A stretch of DNA of 64,000 nt, from NCBI GenBank assembly GCA_026418295.1, contig JAOABP010000001.1:478398-542397 (forward strand), read 5' to 3'. Below the pieces are notes generated by a model. It saw only the letters and a program-made list of their open reading frames with translations, did no database searches and was not told where the DNA came from. This DNA comes from Caldifarciminota bacterium (GTDB taxonomy: Bacteria > Hydrothermota > Tepidihabitantia > Tepidihabitantales > Tepidihabitantaceae). Both the position numbers and the translations under genes were made by a program. Shown here piece after piece: positions 43,497 through 51,288 of this stretch; the first letter of the stretch is position 1, and every line of letters begins with the position of its first letter.

Positions 43497-44715
43497 AGCG
43501 GATCGCCTCCACCGGCTGCAGTCTTGCCGCCCGGTATGCAGGATAGAATGTCGCTACAAAGGTAATCACCAGCGCCGAGGTGCAGACAATGGCAAAATCC
43601 TGCCACTGCATCTGCACCGGCAGATTCTTGATGAAATACACATCTCCCGGCAGATTGACAAACCGGTAACGGTTCAAAAGCCAGGACACCACAAACCCGA
43701 AGATTGCACCCCCTGCAGTTCCCAGGATACCGATCATCAGCCCGACCAGCATGAAAATCCGGGTGATGCTTGGTGAGCGGGCACCGATCGTCTTCAGAAT
43801 TCCGATCTCCCGGGTCTTGCGCATTACCATCATCGTCAGCATCCCGACGATGTTGAACGCCGCCACGAGCACAATCAGCACCAGCACAATGAATGTCACC
43901 ACCTTCTCCAGGCGCAATGCGGTGAACAGATTCTTGTTCTGGGCGATCCAGTCGGTTGCCCGGAACGGCATCCCCAGCACACTGGCAACCCTTCTGGCAA
44001 CCCGGCTCGCATCCAGCGGTTCAGCACACCGCACCTCATATCCGCTCACCATCCCCCGTATCCCCAGAAACTGCTGCAGATCCCGCAAACCGACAAACAC
44101 AAAACTGGCATTGTATTCATACATCCCGGCATCAAAAATCCCCCGCACCCGGAAGGTCTTCGTCCGGGGCAGATAACCGACCGGTGTTGCGGTACCGGCC
44201 GCCGGCGTAAAGAGCACAATCTCATCGCCGACAAAAACACCCAGACTCCGCGCCAGCTCACTGCCGATCACCGCGCCGGCGGAATCCAGCACAAATTCGC
44301 CCTCAATCACACTGCCCGCAAGCTGGGTCATTTTCCTTTCCAGCTCCGGCTCCACACCCTTGACCACACCTCCCTCCACCAGCGAGCCGGCTCGGATCAG
44401 AATCTTTGTATAGATGAAAGGTGCCACCTCAACAACTCCCGGCACCTGCCGGATTTTGCGGACAAGTGAATCCTGTTCACCCTGATAGACCACCGGCTGG
44501 TAACCGAACTGGGAAACCGTAATATGGGGTGATGCGCCCAGAATCCGGTCCCGGAGCTCCTTGTGAAACCCATTTTCCACCGAAAGGACAATGATGATCG
44601 CCGCTACCCCGACAAACACACCGCCCATCGCAATCGCACTCGGACCGGAAAGCAGATGCCGGCTCCGGCCCCGGAGATAGCGCCGGGCGATGAAAAACTC
44701 AAAACCGGAAATCAT
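43489..44715 (-). CDS. lolC: Lipoprotein-releasing system membrane protein (LolC/LolE type)
   Basis: A 408-residue protein with four membrane spans (about 25-45, 270-300, 320-345, 375-395) and a periplasmic domain, of the LolC/E/FtsX-MacB family. N-terminus FEFFIARRYLRGRSRHLLSGPSAIAMGGVFVGVAAIIIVLSVENGFHKEL is characteristic, as is MMVMRKTREIGILKTIGARSPSITRIFMLVGLMIG. With one LolC/E gene only, a homodimeric LolF-like arrangement is likely. Stop of lysS reading is separate; ATG overlaps the lysS gene end by 4 nt. Confidence 0.92.
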   Translation of the reverse strand: MISGFEFFIARRYLRGRSRHLLSGPSAIAMGGVFVGVAAIIIVLSVENGFHKELRDRILGASPHITVSQFGYQPVVYQGEQDSLVRKIRQVPGVVEVAPFIYTKILIRAGSLVEGGVVKGVEPELERKMTQLAGSVIEGEFVLDSAGAVIGSELARSLGVFVGDEIVLFTPAAGTATPVGYLPRTKTFRVRGIFDAGMYEYNASFVFVGLRDLQQFLGIRGMVSGYEVRCAEPLDASRVARRVASVLGMPFRATDWIAQNKNLFTALRLEKVVTFIVLVLIVLVAAFNIVGMLTMMVMRKTREIGILKTIGARSPSITRIFMLVGLMIGILGTAGGAIFGFVVSWLLNRYRFVNLPGDVYFIKNLPVQMQWQDFAIVCTSALVITFVATFYPAYRAARLQPVEAIRYE

Positions 44716-46187
44716 CCGCTGGCTTTCTTCAGCTGGGGAAAGAGAATCACATCCCGGATTGAGTCCTGATTGGTAAACAGCATCACCAGCCGGTCAATCC
44801 CAATTCCCAATCCACCGGTGGGTGGCAGACCGTATTCCAGTGCAGTACAGTAGTCCTCATCCACGGTGGCAAACTCCTCATTCCGCTTCACCCCCTCGAT
44901 AAACCGCTCCCGCTGCTCCAGCGGGTCGTTCAGCTCGCTGAAGGCATTGCCGATCTCCATCCCGCAGACCACCGGCTCAAACCGTTCCACCAGCCTCGGG
45001 TCCTGGCGGTGCGGTTTGGCGAGCGGGGTCGTCTCCTTCGGATGGTCAAGGACAAAGGCCGGGGCAATCAGCCGGTCCTGAATCAGTTCACTGAACAGCT
45101 TGTCCAAGAGCTTTGCCCGCGTCGTCCCGGGCTTGACCTCAATCCCGGCGGTCTGCGCCGCTGTCCGCAGCTGTTCATCGCTCAGCGCCAGCGGGTCAAC
45201 CCCGAGCCTCTCCCGGAGCGCCTCCACAAACCGCACCCGCTGCCACGGTTTGCCGAAATCCACCCGCTGACCGCAGTATTCAATTTCAGTGCTACCGAAA
45301 AGGCTCTGCGCCAGAAACCGGAACAGCTCCTCCACCAGTGCCATCATATCATGATAATCGGCATACGCCTGATACAGCTCGAGCTGGGTAAACTCCGGGT
45401 TGTGGGTCCGGTCCAGCCCCTCATTCCGGAAATCCTTGCCGATCTCATAGACCCGCTCCAGCCCGCCGACGATCAGCCGTTTGAGATACAGCTCATCCGA
45501 GATCCGGAGAAACATCTCCTGCTCCAGCACATTGTAATAGGTAACAAACGGCCGGGCAGCGGCACCGCCATAAATCGGCTGGAGCACCGGCGTCTCCACC
45601 TCAACAAAGCCCCGTTCATCCAGAAACTGCCGGATCAGCCGGATGATCCGGGAACGCAGTTCAAACACCCGCCGGGAATCGGCATTGACAATCAGGTCCA
45701 CATACCGCTGCCGGTAGCGCTGCTCCACATCCCTCAGCCCGTGAAACTTCTCCGGCAGGGGCAGGAGCGCCTTGCTCAGAAGTGTCCACTCCCGGACATT
45801 GACGGTAACCTCGCCGGTCTTCGTCCGGAAGACCTCACCTGCCACGCCGATGATATCGCCGATATCCACCAGCTCCAGCTGTTCGTAATTCTCTGTGCCC
45901 AGCACATCCTGCCGGAAATAAAGCTGGAGCCGTCCCGCGCCATCCAGAATATGCGCAAACCGGGTCCGGCCGTGCCGGCGCCAGGACATCACCCTGCCGG
46001 CAACCCGTACCTCTTTCCCGTTCAGCTCCTCAAAACTGCCAATCACCTCCTGACTCAGATGAGTCCGCCGGTAGTGATAGGCATAGGGCAGAATACCACC
46101 TGCCCGCAGCTGATTCAGCTTCTGCAGCCGGATCTCCCGCTGCTGTGAAGACGGTTCAAAATCATCCGGTAGCTTTGCTTCGTCCAT
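44712..46187 (-). CDS. lysS: Lysyl-tRNA synthetase, class II
   Basis: A 491-residue class II synthetase. An N-terminal OB-fold anticodon domain (EVRVAGRVMSWRRHGRTRFAHILD) precedes the catalytic core: motif 1 RQFLDERGFVEVETPVLQPIYGGAAARPFVTYYN, motif 2 FRNEGLDRTHNPEFTQLELYQAYADY, and motif 3 GLPPTGGLGIGIDRLVML. It heads the transcript lysS-lolC-lolD-mcsA-mcsB-selA. The promoter is 9 nt upstream with no Shine-Dalgarno. Confidence 0.97.
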   Translation of the reverse strand: MDEAKLPDDFEPSSQQREIRLQKLNQLRAGGILPYAYHYRRTHLSQEVIGSFEELNGKEVRVAGRVMSWRRHGRTRFAHILDGAGRLQLYFRQDVLGTENYEQLELVDIGDIIGVAGEVFRTKTGEVTVNVREWTLLSKALLPLPEKFHGLRDVEQRYRQRYVDLIVNADSRRVFELRSRIIRLIRQFLDERGFVEVETPVLQPIYGGAAARPFVTYYNVLEQEMFLRISDELYLKRLIVGGLERVYEIGKDFRNEGLDRTHNPEFTQLELYQAYADYHDMMALVEELFRFLAQSLFGSTEIEYCGQRVDFGKPWQRVRFVEALRERLGVDPLALSDEQLRTAAQTAGIEVKPGTTRAKLLDKLFSELIQDRLIAPAFVLDHPKETTPLAKPHRQDPRLVERFEPVVCGMEIGNAFSELNDPLEQRERFIEGVKRNEEFATVDEDYCTALEYGLPPTGGLGIGIDRLVMLFTNQDSIRDVILFPQLKKASG

Positions 46188-46196
46188 ATCGGGCTA

Positions 46197-46224
46197 AATA
46201 TATCCGAACCGGCGTCAAAGTCAA
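46197..46224 (-). promoter_or_regulatory. Promoter of the lysS operon, near-leaderless
   Basis: TTGACT (46224-46219), 16 nt, TATATT (46202-46197), then 9 nt to ATG 46187. Confidence 0.6.
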
Positions 46225-46244
46225 AAAACATTGCCTTTCACCAC

Positions 46245-46273
46245 TGGACAGAAACCGGGTTCTGGGCTAAACT
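46245..46273 (+). promoter_or_regulatory. Promoter of ruvX-mltG, near-leaderless
   Basis: TGGACA (46245-46250), 17 nt, TAAACT (46268-46273), then 8 nt to ATG 46282. It diverges from the lysS promoter. Confidence 0.5.
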
Positions 46274-46281
46274 TTTATCCG

Positions 46282-46737
46282 ATGTCCCGGATCCTCTGCC
46301 TTGATTACGGTGAAAGGCGCACCGGTGTTGCCATCTCGGACCAAACCCGCACCATCGCCCAGAGCCTCACAACCATCACCCACAAGAACGACGAGGAACT
46401 CATATCTGCGGTCAGCCGGCTGGTGAAACAGTATGAAATTGACCTGATTGTGATCGGTCTCCCGCTGAGCCTTTCCGGCAAACCCAGCACCCGGAGTGAA
46501 AAGATCCGCCAGCTCGCCTCCCGCCTTGCCCGTCAGCTCCATCTGCCGGTGGAACTGTTTGACGAACGCCTTTCCACCCGCTATGCCCAGCAGATCTACG
46601 CCGAGGTGCACGGCACGCCGTTCCGCCAGCGTCCGGGTGCGGAATCACCGCTTGACCGCATCGCCGCCACCATCATCCTTGAGGACTACCTCAACTGGAT
46701 CCGGAGCTGCCGCAGGGCAACCGGAGTTGAAGAATGA
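46282..46737 (+). CDS. ruvX: Holliday junction resolvase-like protein YqgF/RuvX
   Basis: A 151-residue RNase H-fold protein implicated in 16S rRNA 5'-end processing. Motifs: RILCLDYGERRTGVAISD (first catalytic Asp), IVIGLPLSLSGKPS, LFDERLSTRYAQQ (Glu), and SPLDRIAATIILEDYL (final Asp). ATG 46282 was preferred over 46231 because a -10 box lies between them. mltG overlaps by 4 nt; this pairing is common. Confidence 0.93.
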   Translation: MSRILCLDYGERRTGVAISDQTRTIAQSLTTITHKNDEELISAVSRLVKQYEIDLIVIGLPLSLSGKPSTRSEKIRQLASRLARQLHLPVELFDERLSTRYAQQIYAEVHGTPFRQRPGAESPLDRIAATIILEDYLNWIRSCRRATGVEE

Positions 46738-47696
46738 CCGCCCGCTGCCTGCTGTCCGCCCTGCTCTGTTTCTGCCTTTTCTGCTCCGAACCGGTTCCGC
46801 CCGACTACACCGGACCGAAAAGGGAGGTGGTCATCAAACCCGGCATGTCAATTCTGGAAATTGCCACCGCCCTCAAGGAAAAGGGCATCATCAGTTCCGC
46901 CCTGATCTTTCAGCTCATTGCCCGGCTTGACCGCTACGACCAGCGCATCCAGCCCGGACGCTACCGGTTCATCCCCAACTCCGACCCGAAACTGGTGCTC
47001 AAGATGCTTGCGCGCGAAACCCCGGCATTCCTCTTCGTCACCATTCCGGAAGGAGCAACCACCCGCCAGATTGCGAAAATCCTCGCCGAAAACGGCATCT
47101 GCCCGGCAGACTCCTTCCTTACCGCCTGCGCCGACACGGTCCTGCTCCGCTCCCTTGACATTCCATTTGCCACTGCGGAAGGCTGGCTCTTTCCCGAGAC
47201 CTACGAATTCCAGACCGGCTCTGACCCCCGCGGCCTCATCCGCCGGCTCGTCCACCAGTTCCGCACCACCTATGAATCGCTCCGCCGGGAAAGCCGGACC
47301 ACCCTGACCGAACCGCAGGTGGTCATACTGGCATCAATTGTGGAAAAGGAGGCGCGGGTGCCGGAGGAGTTTCCGGTCATCGCCGGTGTCTTCCTCAACC
47401 GCCTCCGGCGCCACATCCCGCTCCAGTCCTGTGCCACCGTCCAGTTCATCCTGCCCCAGCCCAAGGAACGGCTCTCCAACGGCGACCTGAAGATTGACTC
47501 CCCTTATAACACCTATCTCCACCCGGGCCTCCCGCCCGGACCGATCTGCAACCCCGGCAGACTGGCACTGCGTGCGGTCCTCCACCCGGCGCAACATGAT
47601 TACCTGTTTTTTGTCTCCAAGGGCGACGGCACTCACATCTTTTCCCGCACCCCGCAGGAGCACGAAGCCGCACTGCGTCAGGTCCGCTCCAGATAA
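46734..47696 (+). CDS. mltG: Endolytic murein transglycosylase MltG
   Basis: A 320-residue YceG-family enzyme that cleaves nascent glycan strands, setting peptidoglycan chain length. An N-terminal membrane segment, possibly lipidated (LCFCLFCSE), precedes a LysM-like region (VVIKPGMSILEIATALKEKGIIS) and the catalytic domain with ILASIVEKEARVPEEFPVIAGVFLNRL (catalytic Glu), LQSCATVQFIL, SPYNTYLHPGLPPGPICNPG and YLFFVSKGDGTHIFSRT. ATG overlaps the ruvX stop. Confidence 0.95.
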   Translation: MTARCLLSALLCFCLFCSEPVPPDYTGPKREVVIKPGMSILEIATALKEKGIISSALIFQLIARLDRYDQRIQPGRYRFIPNSDPKLVLKMLARETPAFLFVTIPEGATTRQIAKILAENGICPADSFLTACADTVLLRSLDIPFATAEGWLFPETYEFQTGSDPRGLIRRLVHQFRTTYESLRRESRTTLTEPQVVILASIVEKEARVPEEFPVIAGVFLNRLRRHIPLQSCATVQFILPQPKERLSNGDLKIDSPYNTYLHPGLPPGPICNPGRLALRAVLHPAQHDYLFFVSKGDGTHIFSRTPQEHEAALRQVRSR

Positions 47697-47841
47697 CCGG
47701 ATTCCCTGAGCCATTCCCGGCATGGTAAAAAAACCGCGGCTCGGTAATTACCCTGTTCCTCCTCGCTGTCCGGCGCCGGTTTTCCAGATGACACTCAATA
47801 TATAGACACTGCTTTAAAATTAAACCCAATATGTTGTGGTG

Positions 47842-47853
47842 GGGGCATGCCCC
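47842..47853. other. Short palindrome after the methyltransferase gene
   Basis: GGGGCATGCCCC is a perfect 12-base palindrome just past the methyltransferase stop codon on the minus strand. No T-run follows directly. The rest of the 161-base convergent gap holds nothing I recognise. Confidence 0.35.
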
Positions 47854-47857
47854 GGGC

Positions 47858-48526
47858 TTATATCAGGGCTGTCCGGATATAATCTGTCTGGCTTCTGCCC
47901 ACTATGACCACAAAGCTCGCACCCGGATGGAAACCCTCCTTCGGCTCATCGCCGGCTGTATCCTCACCCGGTCCGGAAAACAGGGCGGAGACGGTGCGGA
48001 CGACATCAAAGCCCGACTCCCGGGTGATTCGGATAACCTCATTATAATCATAGAACCGTGCCCGGCTGAAGAGCGGATGTCCTGCCTCTGCCTTGCGGAG
48101 ATACAGCTTTGCCCATTTACCACCCCGGTCCAGATAGGCGTTGACCAGCATCCCGCCGGGCTTGAGTATGCGCCGGATTTCCAGAAGCGCCCGCTCGGGT
48201 TCAGAAAGAAACTCCCAGGTGGTCAGGAGAAACACGGTGCCGAACTCGCCATTAGCAAAGGGCAGGCTCTCGGCAACCGCCTGAACCGTCCTGATTCCCC
48301 GCGCCTGTGCCAGCTTGAGCATCTCCGCGGACGGGTCAACACCCAGCGGAATGCCGAGCGCCCGGGCAAACCTGCCCGTGCCAACTCCGACCTCAAGCCA
48401 GGGGTGGGGCAGCTCCGCCACCACCCGCCGCAGCGCTGCCAGCTCAACTGCAAACGCCTCCCTGCCCTCCTCATCATACCAGCGGTCGTATTTTTCTGCC
48501 AGCAGATCAAACGGGTTATCCGCCAT
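47858..48526 (-). CDS. Class I SAM-dependent methyltransferase
   Basis: A 222-residue protein with a Rossmann-type methyltransferase fold (Methyltransf_11). Motif I is LEVGVGTGRFARALG, motif II GVDPSAEMLKLAQ, then VQAVAESLPFANGEFGTVFLLTTWEF (motif IV region) and RRILKPGGMLVNAYLDR. The substrate is not identifiable. Its ATG overlaps the stop of the DsrE-like gene, so the two are probably translated together. Confidence 0.88.
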   Translation of the reverse strand: MADNPFDLLAEKYDRWYDEEGREAFAVELAALRRVVAELPHPWLEVGVGTGRFARALGIPLGVDPSAEMLKLAQARGIRTVQAVAESLPFANGEFGTVFLLTTWEFLSEPERALLEIRRILKPGGMLVNAYLDRGGKWAKLYLRKAEAGHPLFSRARFYDYNEVIRITRESGFDVVRTVSALFSGPGEDTAGDEPKEGFHPGASFVVIVGRSQTDYIRTALI

Positions 48527-48879
48527 CAGAAGATCAGCACCTGACAGCCCTGCTCAATATACCGGCCGATGCTCGGATGGCCCTCCAGCTCATTGCACAG
48601 CTTCAGCCCCTGCTCCCGGACCGCGGGCACAACCGTGTTCTTGCGGGCGCAAGCCTCACAGACACAGTCAATAATGCCCGCACTTTTCGCCTTCTGCCAC
48701 AGAGCGGCAAAGGGCTTGGTCTCATTGCGCAAAAGCGAGACCTGTTTGGTCGCATCCCCCTCAATCACAACCTTCACCTCCCAGCCCTGCGCCTGCATCC
48801 CCAGCCCGTTGAGCAGACAGTGGGCAAATACCACCGGCTCGGAATTAAAGGCGAAGATGGCAACCCGGCGTTTCTCCAT
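48526..48879 (-). CDS. DsrE-family-like small protein
   Basis: A 117-residue protein with a DsrE/F-like fold: VAIFAFNSEPVVFAHCLLNGLGMQ, then VKVVIEGDATKQV, CVCEACARKN with clustered cysteines, and HPSIGRYIEQGCQVLIF. DsrE-like proteins often handle sulfur on cysteines, which is possible but not shown. AAGGAGCTGAA precedes ATG 48879; the ORF-track start (48984) lies inside the upstream palindromic repeat and is wrong. It is coupled to the methyltransferase gene. Confidence 0.75.
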   Translation of the reverse strand: MEKRRVAIFAFNSEPVVFAHCLLNGLGMQAQGWEVKVVIEGDATKQVSLLRNETKPFAALWQKAKSAGIIDCVCEACARKNTVVPAVREQGLKLCNELEGHPSIGRYIEQGCQVLIF

Positions 48880-48898
48880 TTCAGCTCCTTTCTGGATA

Positions 48899-48927
48899 AA
48901 ATTACCACTGCTCTGCCTCACTGTCAA
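48899..48927 (-). promoter_or_regulatory. Promoter of the DsrE-methyltransferase pair
   Basis: TTGACA (48927-48922), 17 nt, TAATTT (48904-48899), then 19 nt to ATG including AAGGAG. The leader is short but carries a Shine-Dalgarno. Confidence 0.6.
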
Positions 48928-48936
48928 CGGTAGCAG

Positions 48937-49009
48937 AAGGGATTTCTCCACTCCGGTCGAAATGACTGGGAAAAGAGGGGTCATTCCGAGCGCAGTCGAG
49001 GAATCCCTT
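48937..49009. repeat. Imperfect inverted repeat, 30-nt arms (STEVEKS-type palindromic element)
   Basis: The arms at 48937-48966 and 48980-49009 are imperfect reverse complements around 13 nt. The right arm reads GTCATTCCGAGCGCAGTCGA then GGAATCCC. From memory, this type of sequence recurs as an intergenic palindrome in many bacterial genomes, where it is often mistranslated as VISTEVEKS. It is the likely remnant of a REP/MITE-like element lying between two divergent promoters. Confidence 0.7.
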
Positions 49010-49055
49010 TCCGGTCACTGTCTGCCTGAAGACCGCAACCGGACATCCGCCGTGC

Positions 49056-49086
49056 TTGTCTTGCCGGGTTCACGATGTTTAATAAT
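49056..49086 (+). promoter_or_regulatory. Promoter of the zinc dehydrogenase gene, leaderless
   Basis: TTGTCT (49056-49061), about 18 nt, TAATAA/AATAAT (49080-49086), then 5-6 nt to ATG 49092. Confidence 0.5.
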
Positions 49087-49091
49087 CTCCG

Positions 49092-50102
49092 ATGCGGGCG
49101 ATGGTGTTGCGCAAAATCGCACCGGTGGAAACTGCACCGCTGGAGAGGTCAGAACTGCCCGTTCCTGAACCCGGACCGGATGAACTGCGCGTCCGGGTCC
49201 TTGCCTGCGGTGTCTGCCATACCGACATCCACGAGATTGAGGGGGACATCAAGGTCCCGCGCCTGCCGCTCATCGTCGGCCACGAAATTGTCGGCATCGT
49301 TGACAAGCTGGGAGAAAATGTGGCACAGCCACTGCCGGGCACACTGGTCGGCATCCCCTGGCTTGCCCGGGTCTGCGGAGCCTGCAGATTCTGCCTCAAA
49401 GGGCGGGAAAACCTCTGTGAAAACATCCGTTTTACCGGTTTTCATACTGACGGCGGCTATGCCCAGTTTACCCTGGTCCATGCCGGATTCTGCTACCCAC
49501 TGCCGGAAAACCTGCCTCTGCCCAACCTCGCACCACTGCTCTGTGCGGGTGTGATCGGCTACCGGAGCCTGAGGCGGGCGCAGATTCAGCCCGGCGACCG
49601 GGTCGGGCTGTGGGGCTTTGGCGCCTCTGCCCATATCTGCCTGCAGGTTCTCAAATACTGGGGCTGTCCGGTTGCGGTCTTTACCCGCAGTCCGCTCCAT
49701 CAGCAGCACGCCCGGGAGCTGGGCGCTGACTGGGTCGGCACTGCTGATGAACAGCCCCCCTTTAAGCTGGACACCGGAGTCATCTTTGCGCCTGCCGGCG
49801 AGCTGGTGCCGAAGGCGCTTGCCCGGCTGGAGCGGGGCGCTACCCTTGCCCTTGCCGGCATCCATATGAGCCCGGTCCCGGTGCTGGACTATGATTTGAT
49901 CTACCACGAACGGCAGCTGGTATCGGTTGCCAACAGCACCAGGCAGGATGTAACCGAACTGCTTCAGCTGGCAGAGAAAATTCCACTCCAGACCACCGTC
50001 ACCACCTTCCCGCTTGAGGGGGCAAACGAAGCCCTGCTTGCGGTCAAGCACAGCCGGCTCAACGGCGCCGCAGTGCTGATGCCCGCCGGTGTCCAATCTT
50101 GA
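49092..50102 (+). CDS. Zinc-dependent alcohol dehydrogenase
   Basis: A 336-residue medium-chain dehydrogenase. The catalytic zinc site includes CGVCHTDIHEIEG and GHEIVG; the structural zinc cysteines are CGACRFCLKGRENLC. The NAD(P)-binding segment is VGLWGFGASAHICLQVLKY. It resembles AdhA/YahK-type enzymes acting on primary alcohols or aldehydes. Substrate and direction are unknown. It is read just before the decarboxylase gene, which has its own promoter overlapping the end of this gene. Confidence 0.93.
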   Translation: MRAMVLRKIAPVETAPLERSELPVPEPGPDELRVRVLACGVCHTDIHEIEGDIKVPRLPLIVGHEIVGIVDKLGENVAQPLPGTLVGIPWLARVCGACRFCLKGRENLCENIRFTGFHTDGGYAQFTLVHAGFCYPLPENLPLPNLAPLLCAGVIGYRSLRRAQIQPGDRVGLWGFGASAHICLQVLKYWGCPVAVFTRSPLHQQHARELGADWVGTADEQPPFKLDTGVIFAPAGELVPKALARLERGATLALAGIHMSPVPVLDYDLIYHERQLVSVANSTRQDVTELLQLAEKIPLQTTVTTFPLEGANEALLAVKHSRLNGAAVLMPAGVQS

Positions 50103-50127
50103 CCCGCAAAGCTGACCGGCAATAATT
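50099..50127 (+). promoter_or_regulatory. Promoter of the decarboxylase gene, leaderless GTG
   Basis: TTGACC (50099-50104), 17 nt, ATAATT (50122-50127), then 5 nt to GTG 50133. The -35 overlaps the end of the dehydrogenase gene. Confidence 0.6.
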
Positions 50128-50132
50128 GAGGC

Positions 50133-51278
50133 GTGAACACAAATGTTAAAAATCAGAACGGCTATCTGAAAAAACTGCGCGCCTCATTTCCCAGGCTCGC
50201 AAAAAGACACGGCACGCCGCTGTTTGTCATCAGCCGCACCCTGCTTTTAGCCCAGCTGGCAAAGTTCCGCAAACTCCTGCCCCGGGTGGAACCCTTCTAT
50301 GCGGTCAAGGCAAACCCCAATCCTGATGTCATCAGAACACTTGCCGCTGAAGGCTGCGGATTTGATGTCGCCTCGGTACCGGAGATTGAATGGGTGCTTG
50401 CTGCCGGTGCGGATCCGAAACGGGTAATCTTTGCCAACACGATCAAACGGCCGGAGGCGATTAAATATGCGATCCGGCACCGGGTCCGGCTGATGACCTT
50501 TGACTCCGAATATGAGCTGAACAAGATCGCCCGCCATGCACCAAATGCCCAGGTGGTGGTAAGAATCAAGGTGCCCAATGTCGGCTCGGTGGTGGAACTG
50601 TCACTCAAGTTCGGTGCCGAACCGGCTGATGCCATCCCCCTGCTGCTCAAGGCAAAGCGGCTCGGACTGGAACCGGCCGGCATCTCCTTTCATGTCGGCT
50701 CCCAGTGTCTGCAGGGCAATAACTACCTTGATGCGCTGGAACTCACCCGGATGATTCTTAACGAGGCAGAAAACAAGGGGCTGAATCTGAAACTGGTGGA
50801 CATCGGCGGTGGATTTCCGATCCGGCACTTTGACTCTGACCCGGACTGGTTTGCCGAGATCGCACCCGCACTCAATATGGAACTTTCCCGGCTTTTCCCG
50901 GATGATATCCGGATCATCGCCGAGCCGGGACGGGCAATTGTCGGACCATCGGGCTTTCTGCTGATGTCGGTAATCGGCAAGTCAATCCGTAACAACAAGC
51001 ACTGGTATTACCTTGATGACGGTGTTTATGGCGCACTTTCGGGCACCGTTTTTGACCACTGCAAATATCAGTTTGCGACCCTGAAGCAGGGACCGACCCA
51101 GCTCACCACCCTTGCCGGACCCACCTGTGATTCGCTGGACATCATCTCCACCGCCGAGGAACTGCCGGAGCTGGAGCTGGGAGATCTGGTGTATGCCCAG
51201 AATATCGGTGCCTATTCCATTGCCCACGCAACCCACTTCAACGGCATTCCGCCGGCAAAGACCATTTTTGTCCCATAG
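50133..51278 (+). CDS. Ornithine/lysine decarboxylase-like PLP enzyme (fold III)
   Basis: A 381-residue enzyme of the eukaryotic-type ODC group. The PLP Lys is K59 in FYAVKANPNPDVIRTL, then GFDVASVPEIEWVLAAGADPKRVIFANTIKRPEAIKYA, SFHVGSQC, VDIGGGFP, and RIIAEPGRAIVGPSG. The catalytic Cys is C332 in GPTCDSLDIIS, the ODC form rather than the diaminopimelate decarboxylase pattern. It should make putrescine or cadaverine; diaminopimelate is less likely. The deoxyhypusine-synthase-like gene follows 10 nt later, suggesting the amine feeds that enzyme. Confidence 0.88.
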   Translation: MNTNVKNQNGYLKKLRASFPRLAKRHGTPLFVISRTLLLAQLAKFRKLLPRVEPFYAVKANPNPDVIRTLAAEGCGFDVASVPEIEWVLAAGADPKRVIFANTIKRPEAIKYAIRHRVRLMTFDSEYELNKIARHAPNAQVVVRIKVPNVGSVVELSLKFGAEPADAIPLLLKAKRLGLEPAGISFHVGSQCLQGNNYLDALELTRMILNEAENKGLNLKLVDIGGGFPIRHFDSDPDWFAEIAPALNMELSRLFPDDIRIIAEPGRAIVGPSGFLLMSVIGKSIRNNKHWYYLDDGVYGALSGTVFDHCKYQFATLKQGPTQLTTLAGPTCDSLDIISTAEELPELELGDLVYAQNIGAYSIAHATHFNGIPPAKTIFVP

Positions 51279-51288
51279 GAGGTGAAAA

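Noticed and set aside
45009-46148. 379-codon plus-strand ORF within lysS
   Set aside because: Antisense shadow; lysS has all class II motifs on the minus strand.
48880-48984. N-terminal extension of the DsrE-like protein (VISTGVEKSLLLP)
   Set aside because: It is translated palindromic repeat and promoter; the real start at 48879 has a Shine-Dalgarno.
49149-50096. 315-codon minus-strand ORF opposite the zinc dehydrogenase
   Set aside because: Shadow of a clear medium-chain dehydrogenase gene.
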